Of a DNA stretch of 64,000 bases, positions 26,725-37,963 are shown in pieces. Every line of letters starts with the position of its first letter. The first letter of the stretch is position 1. The notes under the pieces are model-generated. The model was given only the letters and a program-made list of their open reading frames with translations. It was not told the DNA's origin and did not search any database. Origin of the DNA: Brevibacillus thermoruber 423. GTDB lineage: Bacteria > Bacillota > Bacilli > Brevibacillales > Brevibacillaceae. Made by a program: the position numbers and the translations under genes. The stretch is from positions 62,001 to 126,000 of the forward strand of contig NZ_ATNE01000017.1 of assembly GCF_000454065.1 (NCBI RefSeq). The letters are read 5' to 3'.

Positions 26725-26907
26725 TTATTTGGCATTCTGTTTGGCTAACGCTTCCTCGGCGATCTGAATCGCGCGTTTGACCAGATTCCCGGCATCGCGC
26801 GTGGTGATGGCGCCCCAGCCTTCGGTTTTCACCGTGTCGTAAAACCCCAGCTCCTTGGCCAACTCCATCTTGAACGCTTCAGACATGATGCCTCGTCTGC
26901 GACCCAT
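26725..26907 (-). CDS. sspF: Small acid-soluble spore protein, SspF-like
   Basis: A 60-residue alpha/beta-type SASP relative that binds spore DNA. It has [40 protein letters not shown] and [12 protein letters not shown], all close to B. subtilis SspF, including the conserved GWG and RDAGN. AGGAGGATGTT precedes the ATG. Position between veg and ispE is conserved. Confidence 0.96.
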   Translation of the reverse strand: MGRRRGIMSEAFKMELAKELGFYDTVKTEGWGAITTRDAGNLVKRAIQIAEEALAKQNAK

Positions 26908-26935
26908 AACATCCTCCTTTTCCCGTTGACAGCCT

Positions 26936-26942
26936 TAGTATG
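26936..26942 (-). promoter_or_regulatory. Possible sigma-F/G -10 element of sspF
   Basis: CATACTA on the minus strand, 29 bases before the ATG, matches the sigma-G -10. The region where a -35 should lie is occupied by a GC-rich inverted repeat (GGCCGGG and CCCGGCC around a T7G loop, 26949-26970), so no -35 is visible. Confidence 0.45.
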
Positions 26943-27050
26943 CGCGAGGCCGGGCAAAAAAACCCGGCCGCTGTCTCGATTCAACCGACACAGAAATGGC
27001 GCCGGACGTATATGATATCGAGTACACCGGACCGGGGACGACAGGAAGGC

Positions 27051-27088
27051 AAAAACAAAACAGCAGAGCCGCCAGGGCTCTACTGCTG
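27051..27088 (-). terminator. veg terminator
   Basis: Minus-strand stem CAGCAG(T)AGAGCC with GGCTCTGCTG followed by TTTTGTTTTT; the 5' arm includes the veg stop codon. Confidence 0.87.
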
Positions 27089-27352
27089 TACAAAAGTAAT
27101 GCGAATGTGCTCGTTGTCACGGCACACTGTCAATTCTACTGTTTCCGTCAAGATGTCAGCATAGCTGTATGAAACTCGCTCAAACAATTGGTCGTCATCA
27201 AGCTTTACAACGAATACAGATGGGTACGTTTCTTCGAGGATGCCCGTCCGTTCGACGGTTTTGCGGCGACCGCCATTGGCTTTCAGCAGGATGCGTTCGC
27301 CAATGTGCTCGTCTAAACTGCGTTTAATGTCAAGTAACGCGTTTCTTGCCAT
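27080..27352 (-). CDS. veg: Veg protein
   Basis: A 90-residue protein of the Veg family: [40 protein letters not shown] and [10 protein letters not shown]. Veg is abundant in Bacillus and stimulates biofilm matrix expression by an indirect route. Start ATG at 27352 follows GAGGTGG at 8 bases. Two perfect consensus promoters precede it. Confidence 0.96.
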   Translation of the reverse strand: MARNALLDIKRSLDEHIGERILLKANGGRRKTVERTGILEETYPSVFVVKLDDDQLFERVSYSYADILTETVELTVCRDNEHIRITFVQQ

Positions 27353-27377
27353 TGTTCCATCCACCTCGCTTGATTCC

Positions 27378-27406
27378 ATTATAACAGTCTATGCTTATTT
27401 TGTCAA
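27378..27406 (-). promoter_or_regulatory. veg promoter 1 (proximal), perfect consensus
   Basis: TTGACA (27401-27406) and TATAAT (27378-27383) with a 17-bp spacer on the minus strand. Confidence 0.92.
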
Positions 27407-27417
27407 AGAAATAAAAA

Positions 27418-27447
27418 ATTATAGCAACCAAAATCAGTTCTTGTCAA
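27418..27447 (-). promoter_or_regulatory. veg promoter 2 (distal), consensus hexamers
   Basis: TTGACA (27442-27447) and TATAAT (27418-27423) with an 18-bp spacer, 40 bp upstream of promoter 1. Confidence 0.88.
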
Positions 27448-27612
27448 CGGTGTTTTTTTCGTGAAATCAGCGGATTTTTGTCGCATGGCTTGTCCGGGGA
27501 CAGGCACGTCCGGCAAAAAAATTCCCGACCGACTTCCGTCCCATTATCATCGTGCCCTCAGATGGCTGAGACAGTCCCCTTTCGACGAAAAAAGAGACTG
27601 TCCCAACAATCC

Positions 27613-27640
27613 GAACGCCCCTTGTTTCCAAGGGGCGTTC
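27613..27640 (-). terminator. Hairpin directly after rsmA
   Basis: Perfect 12-bp stem (27613-27624 with 27629-27640), 4-base loop, touching the rsmA stop codon. It lacks an immediate T run. A second inverted repeat (GACAGTC and GACTGTC with a T6 inside, about 27570-27602) follows. Between it and the veg promoters nothing else was recognised. Confidence 0.55.
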
Positions 27641-27641
27641 C

Positions 27642-29095
<1,454 letters not shown>

Positions 29096-29215
29096 GTCGC
29101 TGCTCCCGCTTTCCTACCGTGTTGGAATGGTATTAGTGTACACCAAAAACAAGTTCCGTTTCTGTCCGTGTGGCTGAAACGTTTCCGCTCCCCACCCGTC
29201 ATATTGGTAAGACAG

Positions 29216-29246
29216 CAAACAGAAGACAGGAGCGCAGGCTCCTGTC
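29216..29246 (-). terminator. yabE terminator
   Basis: Perfect 9-bp stem (29225-29233 with 29238-29246), 4-base loop and TTCTGTTT tail on the minus strand, overlapping the end of the stop region. Confidence 0.75.
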
Positions 29247-29247
29247 C

Positions 29248-30333
29248 CTAAGGCTTGTGCGGTCCGATAATGTAGACCGTGCGATTTCGCTTGCGGCCGA
29301 ACTGGACCGCTTCCGCTTCGGTGCTGACGAACACATCGATCTTGTGACCGTGTATCGCTCCGCCCGTATCCTCCGCCCGACGATACCCGATTCCGTCGAT
29401 AAACACCCACCATCCCAGCGGAATGACTTTGGGATCGACGGCAATGGTGTGCCCGGCTTTCGCCTTGACACCGGTAGCCGTGCGGCCATAACCCGGCGAG
29501 CCGACGGGTTTGCCTCCTCCTGCCGGAGAGTAGGCGGTCAAAGTAACCCCGTTCAGTACCTGTTTCGGCCGGAACACTTTGCCGCCGCGGGAGACCAACC
29601 CCGCTGCGGCAACGACCCGTTTTGACGTGTCGGCTTGAACGGATGCGGCCGTTCCCACCGCGACAATACGGTCTTTTTTCGGTGTGATGACATCTCGTTT
29701 TACCAGTTCACGGGATATTTCTTTGCCGTTTTCCGTGACCAGTCTGTAGTGCGCGATGGCCTTCCCTTCCTGCCCGCTTTGCAGTACGCGGGTCTGTCCC
29801 TTTGTCAGAGAACCATCGCTTTTGCGAATTTCCTGGTATGGCACGCGCTCCTCCACCGTGACGATCCGTTCGCTGACGCGCGTGACGGAGATCGTCGAGT
29901 CTTTGGAGAGAGACGCTGTCAGTGCCGGTTCCACCCGGTCCTGTTTGCCCAGCGTGATTCCCGCGTCCTTCAAGACGCCGGCGACGTCACGGCTGAGCGT
30001 TTGCACGACTTTTGTCTGCCCGTCCACGTGGACAGGGATTGCCCAGCGTGTATGTAAGGTAATGGTTGTTCCGTTGGTGATTTTGGTGTCTGCGTCTGGC
30101 TGCAGGTAATCGCTGTCTGTCACCGCAATGTGTCGTTCTTCCAAAAACTGCTCGACGGTTTGCGCCTTGGTCCCCACCTTTTGGGTGACGCCGTCCAAGG
30201 TAAACGTGACCTGCTTCGGTTGCGTTGCTTGGGCAGAAAAATAGCCAATCATGGGTACCAGCACCAGAGCGAGACCGCCCAGTACGGCAATCGCTCGCTT
30301 CTTCTGCCGTTCCCATACCGTGCGTAACTCCAT
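29248..30333 (-). CDS. yabE: Cell-wall-associated 3D/G5/DUF348 protein (YabE)
   Basis: A 361-residue secreted protein related to resuscitation-promoting factors. Order: N-terminal membrane anchor (IAVLGGLALVLVPMIGYF), two DUF348 repeats (residues 42-150, each with FTLDG/VHVDG and VEQFLEE or VAGVLKD), a G5 domain (residues 155-235), and a C-terminal 3D domain with YSPAGGGKPVGSPG, ATGVKAKAGHTIAVDPKVIP and EDTGGAIHGHKIDVF. The three Asp of the 3D fold are present. The ATG at 30333 has AAGGAG at 8 bases. Confidence 0.95.
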   Translation of the reverse strand: MELRTVWERQKKRAIAVLGGLALVLVPMIGYFSAQATQPKQVTFTLDGVTQKVGTKAQTVEQFLEERHIAVTDSDYLQPDADTKITNGTTITLHTRWAIPVHVDGQTKVVQTLSRDVAGVLKDAGITLGKQDRVEPALTASLSKDSTISVTRVSERIVTVEERVPYQEIRKSDGSLTKGQTRVLQSGQEGKAIAHYRLVTENGKEISRELVKRDVITPKKDRIVAVGTAASVQADTSKRVVAAAGLVSRGGKVFRPKQVLNGVTLTAYSPAGGGKPVGSPGYGRTATGVKAKAGHTIAVDPKVIPLGWWVFIDGIGYRRAEDTGGAIHGHKIDVFVSTEAEAVQFGRKRNRTVYIIGPHKP

Positions 30334-30449
30334 TTCCCACACTCCTTTTTCCTAGAAAAGCACAAGGCTTTTCCTGTCTGGTCAGGCAAGGGTGATGAAA
30401 TCGCACCAATATTTTGGAAATTGGCCAGTTCTGAACAAGGTCGGTCTTG

Positions 30450-30478
30450 ATTGTATGCTACTTTCTCCGGTTTGTCAA
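30450..30478 (-). promoter_or_regulatory. yabE promoter
   Basis: TTGACA (30473-30478) and TACAAT (30450-30455) with a 17-bp spacer. It gives a leader of about 110 bases with no recognised riboswitch. Confidence 0.82.
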
Positions 30479-30713
30479 ATTGCCCCCTTCCTAGATCCAA
30501 ATGATGATTGCTACCAGCCTAGCAAAAAGCGAATGGCGAATGGAAGCAAGTTTGTGTCGAGCATCTCTGTCGAGGAGAATGGAATCGTTCGACATATGGA
30601 CTATGGTATGCAGGGCAAAACGGCGGGAGAACCTGGCTTGGCGGGAAACGCTCAGCCGCCTGCCGGAAAACGCCGCCGGATGTGCGCAAAGAACAAGCCG
30701 GGATTTGTTTTGA
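30479..30713. other. Intergenic stretch without recognised content between yabE and tatD
   Basis: About 235 bases between the yabE promoter and the tatD terminator. Small frames exist on both strands (for example about 87 codons on minus from 30754) but none has a ribosome site, similarity or codon bias that I can support. Confidence 0.6.
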
Positions 30714-30767
30714 AAAAAACAGGGCCCTTCTGCGATGCGCTGATGCGCGATCACAGAAGGGCTTTCG
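30714..30767 (-). terminator. tatD terminator
   Basis: Minus-strand hairpin with outer arms GCCCTTCTG and CAGAAGGGC and inner arms GATCGCGCATC-type pairs, followed by CTGTTTTTTTC, about 27 bases past the tatD stop. Confidence 0.85.
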
Positions 30768-30793
30768 TCATGGTGATGCGGCTTTGGACACGG

Positions 30794-31573
30794 TTATTCC
30801 GTACGGGCCTCCAGCCGGAACAGCCGGCGGGCATTCTCGGCGGTGATCCGGGCCATTTCCTCGTAGGACAGGCCGTGGATGTCGGCCATTGCCTCGCAGA
30901 CGTAGCGGACGTACCCGCTCTCGTTTCGCTTTCCGCGATACGGGTGCGGGGTCAGGTACGGGCAGTCGGTCTCGATCAGCAAACGGTCGAGCGGCACCTT
31001 GGCCGCCACCTCCTTCGGCTGCTTCGCGTTCTTGAACGTGAGCGGACCGCCGAACGAGATGTAGAAGTTCATGTCGAGCGCCATTTTGGCCGTCTCCCAG
31101 CTCCCGGAAAAGCAGTGCATGATGCCGCCCACTTCGGCCGCCTTCTCCTCCCTCAGAATCGTGATGACGTCCTGGTGGGCGTCCCGGTTGTGAATGATGA
31201 TCGGCAGGCCCAGCTTTTTGGCCAGGCGGATCTGCTTGCGGAACACCTCCGCCTGCACGTCCCGCGGTGAGGTGTCCCAGTAGTAATCCAGACCCATTTC
31301 TCCCAGTCCGACCACTTTCGGGTGGCGGCTCAGCTCCTCCAGCCACTCCAGATGCTCGTCGGTCATGTCCTTGGCGTCCTGCGGGTGCCAGCCGACCACG
31401 GCATAGATGAAGTCGTAGCGCTCCGCCAGCTCCAGGCAGGTGGCGATCGTCTCGGCGTTGAAGCCGATGTTGACGATGGTGCTCACGCCGTTTTCCCGCG
31501 CGCGGGCAATCACGTCCTCACGATCCTCGTCAAACTCCCGGGCATTGAGGTGCGCGTGCGTATCGAATAACAC
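30794..31573 (-). CDS. tatD: TatD-family metal-dependent deoxyribonuclease (YabD)
   Basis: A 259-residue TIM-barrel hydrolase. Metal ligands are visible in LFDTHAHLNAREFD, GLGEMGLDYYWD, LPIIIHNRDAHQD, GIMHCFSGSWE and LIETDCPYLTP. Members are 3'-5' DNA exonucleases or D-aminoacyl-tRNA deacylase-like. GTG start with GGAAGG at 8 bases. It follows metG closely, probably the same transcript. Confidence 0.96.
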   Translation of the reverse strand: MLFDTHAHLNAREFDEDREDVIARARENGVSTIVNIGFNAETIATCLELAERYDFIYAVVGWHPQDAKDMTDEHLEWLEELSRHPKVVGLGEMGLDYYWDTSPRDVQAEVFRKQIRLAKKLGLPIIIHNRDAHQDVITILREEKAAEVGGIMHCFSGSWETAKMALDMNFYISFGGPLTFKNAKQPKEVAAKVPLDRLLIETDCPYLTPHPYRGKRNESGYVRYVCEAMADIHGLSYEEMARITAENARRLFRLEARTE

Positions 31574-31592
31574 GGGATCGACCTTCCTTTCC

Positions 31593-33647
<2,055 letters not shown>

Positions 33648-33649
33648 TT

Positions 33650-33944
33650 AAAAAATAAAAGCCCGCCCCAGATTGGGACGAGCCTTGTTCTCGTGGTACC
33701 ACCCAAATGCTCCGCCTTCTCGCGAACAGCGGACTTGTCGAGTCAGACTGCTGCTGACTCACCCGTAACGCAGGCTTGCGTCGCAGACTACTTGGCGCCG
33801 GAAACGGCGGTTCATCCGCGAGACTCGGGGGCCATGTTCGGCTTGATCGCTTATACCGGTTCGCAGCTACCCCGGCTCTCTGTCATAAGGATGGCAAGCC
33901 TACTCTTCCCGTCATCGTCGTTCGCTATGAAATACCTGATTCAC
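33650..33944 (-). promoter_or_regulatory. T-box leader of metG
   Basis: The T-box core GGGTGGTACCACG (33692-33704, minus strand) lies just before a GC-rich terminator (33650-33682: GCTCGTCCC with GGGGCGGGC, then T4AT6). The upstream 250 bases hold the Stem I region. A specifier candidate AUG occurs in GAACATGGCC (about 33836), consistent with uncharged tRNA-Met as the signal. The leader begins about 33943. Confidence 0.93.
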
Positions 33945-33949
33945 CCTCT

Positions 33950-33977
33950 ATTGTACACAACCGCCTCATTTTGTAAA
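33950..33977 (-). promoter_or_regulatory. metG promoter
   Basis: TTTACA (33972-33977) and TACAAT (33950-33955), 16-bp spacer, just upstream of the T-box leader. Confidence 0.7.
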
Positions 33978-34062
33978 CCACCCGCCTGCAACTTTGTGGC
34001 GGGACAGACGCTTGACGGGCAAAAGGGCAAAAAAAGGAATCAAGGGGAAAAAAGGCCACTTT

Positions 34063-34103
34063 TGTCGAACCACCTTCTCTATCATTCGACATAAAGTGAC
34101 GAA
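34063..34103. promoter_or_regulatory. Cluster of three 0A-box-like sites
   Basis: TGTCGAA (34063-34069), its inverse TTCGACA (34085-34091) and TGACGAA (34097-34103, one mismatch) lie within 41 bp in the metG-abrB gap, about 140 bp upstream of the abrB -35. Two are exact Spo0A boxes. Confidence 0.5.
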
Positions 34104-34239
34104 TTCGCCCCTATGCGCTTCCAGTTACTTTTTTCCAATATACCGATAAATATTGATGTCGAGCACATGCAAACAATGATGCTGTACATGTCTGTCAAAC
34201 CGGCGCCAGATGTGGCTTCAAAGATTTGTAAAAATCATA

Positions 34240-34300
34240 TTGACACCTTTGGGAATCGCTGGTATGATGAGAACAACGGAAATTGTCGAATATTGACGAT
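34240..34300 (+). promoter_or_regulatory. abrB promoter with downstream 0A boxes
   Basis: TTGACA (34240-34245) and TATGAT (34263-34268), 17-bp spacer. Downstream of the likely start lie an exact 0A box TGTCGAA (34284-34290) and a degenerate one, TGACGAT (34294-34300), 10 bp apart. In B. subtilis Spo0A~P represses abrB by binding tandem boxes in the same place. Confidence 0.85.
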
Positions 34301-34360
34301 TAATAATCCGATTTGCACAATAAACGACACTGGGCAACATTGTGAGAGGAGAGACGATTC

Positions 34361-34612
34361 ATGATGAAATCGACGGGGATTGTACGTAAAGTGGACGAGC
34401 TGGGCCGCGTGGTGATTCCGATTGAACTGCGCCGCACCCTGGGCATCGCCGAAAAGGACGCGCTGGAAATTTACGTGGACGGAGAGCGCATTATCCTGAA
34501 AAAGTACGAGCCTGCATGTATTTTCTGCGGCAATGCGGACCGGGTCTCCTATTTCAAAGGCAAAATCATTTGCCAGGACTGCCTGAACGAACTCCCTGCG
34601 GTCAAGCGTTAA
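34361..34612 (+). CDS. abrB: Transition-state regulator AbrB with cysteine-pair C-terminus
   Basis: An 83-residue regulator. Residues 1-50 are essentially the Bacillus AbrB DNA-binding domain (KSTGIVRKVDELGRVVIPIE and RRTLGIAEKDALEIYVDGE). The C-terminal part differs from Bacillus: it carries CIFCGNAD and CQDCLNEL, two CxxC pairs 17 residues apart, which look like a small zinc ribbon in place of the usual multimerisation helix segment. First ATG with GGAG at 9 bases. Divergent from metG, convergent with rsmI. Confidence 0.95.
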   Translation: MMKSTGIVRKVDELGRVVIPIELRRTLGIAEKDALEIYVDGERIILKKYEPACIFCGNADRVSYFKGKIICQDCLNELPAVKR

Positions 34613-34668
34613 TCGTCCGCTCAACCATACAGAGCCGCTTTGTACGAAGCGCTGCCGGTAAGACGATG

Positions 34669-34698
34669 GAGGCCGGGGATGACTCCCCGGCCTTTTTT
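34669..34698. terminator. Bidirectional terminator between abrB and rsmI
   Basis: Arms AGGCCGGGGA and TCCCCGGCCT, 4-base loop, six T on the plus strand; strongest for abrB. Confidence 0.88.
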
Positions 34699-34705
34699 CA
34701 TGCGA

Positions 34706-35590
34706 TCACGCTTCCGGATCGCGGTGGTATTCATTGTAGACGTCCCGCCTGGACAGGCCCCGGTCGTCCGCTGCCTTCTTGATCGCTTCCTTTTTGCTCA
34801 TGCCTTGTTCGCAGTAGCGGTCGACATGCTCCCGGATGTCAAGCGGCTGCCACCAGGCCGCTTCTTCTTCCGGAGCGGCCGGCGCGCCGCGGTATCCTTC
34901 CACGATCAGGCAGTACTCGCCTCGCGCCTCCCCCGCCGCCAGCCAGTCGATCAGCTCCCCCAGCGTGCCGCGGGCAAACTCTTCGTAGCGCTTGGTCAGC
35001 TCCCGCGCCAGCACGGCCCGGCGATCGCCCCAGGCTTCCCGGATCGCCTGGAGCGTTTTCACGATGCGATGGGGCGCTTCGTAAAACAGCAGCGTCTCCG
35101 GATAGCGCTCCAGCCGCTGCAGTTCTTCCCGGCGGTCTTTGTTGTCGCGCGGCAAAAAGCCGCAAAACACAAAGCGGTCCGTCGGCAGGCCGGAGGCGAT
35201 CAGCGCGGTCAGCGCCGCGTTTGCGCCGGGGACAGGAACGACGGGAAAGCCGGCCGCCACGGCATCCCGCACCAGATCGGCCCCCGGGTCGGAGATGGCG
35301 GGCAGACCGGCGTCACTGACCAGGGCAATCCGCTTTCCTTCCGCCAGCCATTGCAAGAGACCGCTGCCGCTGGCCTCCTTGTTGTGCTCGTGGTAGCTGA
35401 CCGTCCGCTTCTCAATCTGAAAATGGTTCAGCAGCTTGCGGGTTTGCCGGGTGTCTTCGCAGGCGATCACATCGACGGCCCGCAGCGTCTCCAGACAGCG
35501 AACCGTGATGTCGTCCAGGTTGCCGATGGGCGTGGCCACCAGGTAGAGGACTCCCGTCTGTTCGTCGGCGAAACTGCGCTGGACGTTCAT
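34706..35590 (-). CDS. rsmI: 16S rRNA 2'-O-methyltransferase RsmI
   Basis: A 294-residue tetrapyrrole-methylase-fold enzyme that methylates C1402 of 16S rRNA. Motifs: LYLVATPIGNLDDITVR, ACEDTRQTRKLL, ALVSDAGLPAISDPG and VVPVPGANAALTAL. C-terminal extension MSKKEAIKKAADDRGLSRRD is typical. Overlaps the GIY-YIG gene stop by 4 bp. Confidence 0.96.
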   Translation of the reverse strand: MNVQRSFADEQTGVLYLVATPIGNLDDITVRCLETLRAVDVIACEDTRQTRKLLNHFQIEKRTVSYHEHNKEASGSGLLQWLAEGKRIALVSDAGLPAISDPGADLVRDAVAAGFPVVPVPGANAALTALIASGLPTDRFVFCGFLPRDNKDRREELQRLERYPETLLFYEAPHRIVKTLQAIREAWGDRRAVLARELTKRYEEFARGTLGELIDWLAAGEARGEYCLIVEGYRGAPAAPEEEAAWWQPLDIREHVDRYCEQGMSKKEAIKKAADDRGLSRRDVYNEYHRDPEA

Positions 35591-35892
35591 GACTTACGAC
35601 CACCTTCCTCGATCAGTTCTTCCTTTTGAGAGCGGGTCAGGCGTTTGATCGCTTCCTCCCGCCTGATTCCCCACGAGCGGTCCGTCCCTTCTTCCCAATA
35701 CATCAGCTCCACCGGCCCTCGGCCCCGCGTGTACTTGGCCCCTCTGCCCTCGTTGTGCTCCCGGATGCGGCGGGCCAATTCCGTGGCATACCCGGTGTAA
35801 TAGGTCCCGTCCGCGCAGCGCAGGATGTAGACAAAGTGGCTTTTATGCGAGGGAATCCCGCTTTCCGAAATAGATCTCCTGCAGTTCTTCAC
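35587..35892 (-). CDS. yazA: GIY-YIG nuclease-like protein (YazA)
   Basis: A 101-residue single-domain GIY-YIG protein: FVYILRCADGTYYTGYAT, the catalytic-like RRIREHNEGRGAKYTRGRGP. Members of this UPF0213 group are small nucleases of unclear role. The GTG at 35892 is chosen because AGAGG lies 6 bases upstream; it makes the gene overlap the trmN6 end by 50 bases. Gene order yabB-yazA-yabC is conserved. Confidence 0.9.
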   Translation of the reverse strand: MKNCRRSISESGIPSHKSHFVYILRCADGTYYTGYATELARRIREHNEGRGAKYTRGRGPVELMYWEEGTDRSWGIRREEAIKRLTRSQKEELIEEGGRKS

Positions 35893-36622
35893 AGTATTCC
35901 TCTCCGTTTTCGTAGACAATCAGCGGCGGCTGGATGCGCAGTTCCGGCCTGCCGTTTCGCATCCCCTCGATCAGGAGCATGTTGGGCTCGGCGTCGCGGC
36001 GCGGGTAGACCAGCCGCATCCGCTTCGGCTCGATGCCGTACTGGCGCATCAGCGTGATGATGTCCACCAGGCGCGTCGAGCGGTGCACCAGGGCGATCTT
36101 CCCGCCGTTTTTCAGCAGTTGGCTGCCCACCCGAATGACGTCTTCCAGCGACAGCAAGATTTCGTGGCGGGCGATGGCAAAGTGTTCGCTGACGTTTTTC
36201 TCGCCGCTGGTCGCCGGCATGTACGGCGGATTGCAGGTAATCAGGTCAAACTTGCCGTGCCCGAACAACTGCACGGCGTCCTTCACGTCGCCGTGGTGCA
36301 TCGTGATGCGCGATTCCAGCCTGTTCAGCTTGACGTTCCGACTGGCCATGTCATACAGCCGCTCCTGAATCTCGATGCCTTCAAACACCGCTTCCGGCGA
36401 CCGCGTCGTCATGATCAGCGGGATCGCGCCGTTGCCCGTGCACATGTCGAGCACCCGTCCCCGTTTGGGCACCGACGCAAAGCGGGCCAGCAGCACCGCA
36501 TCCATGGAGAAGCAAAATACTTCACGGCTCTGGATGATTTTCATTTCATGGGTGAGCAGGTCGTCAATGCGCTCCGTCTCGTAGAGCGGCACGTTGATTT
36601 CCGGTTGCATCCGTTGTTCCAT
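35843..36622 (-). CDS. trmN6: tRNA1(Val) adenine-37 N6-methyltransferase (YabB)
   Basis: A 259-residue SAM methyltransferase. SAM loop RVLDMCTGNGAIPLIM near residue 60 and the amino-methylase motif CNPPYMP near residue 130. The ATG at 36622 is used, with GGTGG 10 bases upstream; another ATG four codons later is also possible. Confidence 0.92.
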   Translation of the reverse strand: MEQRMQPEINVPLYETERIDDLLTHEMKIIQSREVFCFSMDAVLLARFASVPKRGRVLDMCTGNGAIPLIMTTRSPEAVFEGIEIQERLYDMASRNVKLNRLESRITMHHGDVKDAVQLFGHGKFDLITCNPPYMPATSGEKNVSEHFAIARHEILLSLEDVIRVGSQLLKNGGKIALVHRSTRLVDIITLMRQYGIEPKRMRLVYPRRDAEPNMLLIEGMRNGRPELRIQPPLIVYENGEEYCEELQEIYFGKRDSLA

Positions 36623-36670
36623 ACTCCTTTTTCCACCATCAGTCTGTAACGGCCTCTGCACGTTGTCTGC

Positions 36671-36705
36671 AAAAAGCGACCTGCCGCAATGCTCAGGTCG
36701 CTTCG
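36671..36705 (-). terminator. yabA terminator
   Basis: Minus-strand perfect 10-bp stem (AAGCGACCTG with CAGGTCGCTT) followed by TTT, between yabA and trmN6. Confidence 0.75.
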
Positions 36706-36729
36706 GTACAAAAAGGCCATGCTATCCTG

Positions 36730-37095
36730 TTATTTGTGAACACCGCCGCTGAGGAAGGAGAGGCAGAACAGGCAATCTCCCTCTTTGCGCAGGCTGCCGA
36801 AATGAACGTTGCAAATGTGAAAACCTTCCGCATACAGCCGCGCCAGATTGTCATAGCCTTCTCCGACCACTTTCTTCTTGGCGGTTTCCTGCTTGACCGT
36901 TTCTTTTGGTTCCGGCGGCGGACTGGCTGTCTTCTTGTCCAGCCGATTGCGAAGGTGTTGGTTCTCCACGAGTAATTGGGCGTTTTCCTCCATCAAGACA
37001 ACGATGACGTCTTTCAATTCGCCAATTTCCCGATACAGATCGCCAATTCGTTCCTCGATGCTGGCCATCTTGACGAAGATTTCCCGTTTGTCCAC
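36730..37095 (-). CDS. yabA: Replication initiation control protein YabA
   Basis: A 121-residue negative regulator that links DnaA to the DnaN clamp. N-terminal coiled coil (residues 8-60: [20 protein letters not shown] and [10 protein letters not shown]), proline-rich linker, and a C-terminal zinc motif [20 protein letters not shown] (His and three Cys). Confidence 0.96.
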   Translation of the reverse strand: MDKREIFVKMASIEERIGDLYREIGELKDVIVVLMEENAQLLVENQHLRNRLDKKTASPPPEPKETVKQETAKKKVVGEGYDNLARLYAEGFHICNVHFGSLRKEGDCLFCLSFLSGGVHK

Positions 37096-37144
37096 TTGCT
37101 CACCTCATCCCCGCTACCCAAATCTAACCTGCTCTGTTCTCTCG

Positions 37145-37960
37145 TTAGTCAAACGTCGGATGACCCACGACAATCTCATCGAGCGCAAATTCGATGACGC
37201 GCTTGTTTTCCGAAAGCTCTACCTGAACGGACTGGTCGAGCACGTTGACGGAGACGACACGCCCTTCGCCCAACGGCGTGGTCACCGTCGCGCCGATGTC
37301 CGGCATTTCGTCCCGGGTGCTTTCGTAGTTGTCGTTTTCGTATTTCAAACAGCACATCAGCCGGCCGCAGAGACCGGAGATTTTGGCCGGATTCAGCGAA
37401 AGGTTTTGGTCTTTTGCCATCTTGATCGACACCGGCTCGAAGTCGCCCAAAAACGTAGAGCAGCAGAGCAGCCGGCCGCAGGGCCCGATGCCGCCCAGCA
37501 TTTTCGCTTCGTCGCGCACGCCGATCTGGCGCAGTTCGATACGGGTGCGGAAGACAGAGGCCAGGTCCTTGACCAGTTCGCGGAAATCCACCCGCCCATC
37601 GGCGGTAAAATAAAAGATGATTTTGTTGCGGTCAAACGTGTACTCCACGTCGACCAGCTTCATCTCCAGCTTGTGTTCCTTGATTTTGGTCTGACAGATG
37701 GAAAACGCGTTTTTGGCGGCCTGCTTGTTCTCTTCCACCTGCTTGGCATCCCGCTCGTCCGCCATCCGGATGACCTTCTTCAGCGGCAGTACGACATCCT
37801 TGTCGGCCACTTGTTTGCGGCCGATCACCACTTTGCCGTATTCGACCCCTCTCGCCGTTTCCACGATGACGTGCGAATCCTTTTCGATCGGCAGTCGGTC
37901 GGGGTCGAAGTAATATATTTTGCCCGCTTTTTTAAAGCGGACGCCCACAACCTCATACAA
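37145..37960 (-). CDS. ricT: RicT/YaaT, PSP1-domain protein
   Basis: A 271-residue protein with the PSP1 C-terminal domain. It carries several Cys, LGGIGPCGRLLCCSTFLGDF and SGLCGRLMCCLKYEN, that in B. subtilis ligate FeS clusters of the RicA-RicF-RicT (Y-complex). That complex works with RNase Y in mRNA maturation and supports sporulation. It overlaps no neighbour but is 3 bases from holB. Confidence 0.95.
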   Translation of the reverse strand: MYEVVGVRFKKAGKIYYFDPDRLPIEKDSHVIVETARGVEYGKVVIGRKQVADKDVVLPLKKVIRMADERDAKQVEENKQAAKNAFSICQTKIKEHKLEMKLVDVEYTFDRNKIIFYFTADGRVDFRELVKDLASVFRTRIELRQIGVRDEAKMLGGIGPCGRLLCCSTFLGDFEPVSIKMAKDQNLSLNPAKISGLCGRLMCCLKYENDNYESTRDEMPDIGATVTTPLGEGRVVSVNVLDQSVQVELSENKRVIEFALDEIVVGHPTFD

Positions 37961-37963
37961 AGG

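Noticed and set aside
26949-26970. GC-rich inverted repeat with T7 loop as a terminator
   Set aside because: The T run is in the loop, not after the stem, and it sits inside the likely sspF promoter region.
27480-27602. Inverted repeat GACAGTC/GACTGTC with nearby GGGGACAGG as a mobile element remnant
   Set aside because: Only short arms; no terminal repeats, target duplication or transposase fragment visible.
30491-30754. 87-codon minus-strand frame between yabE and tatD
   Set aside because: It overlaps the tatD terminator, has no ribosome site and no recognisable similarity.
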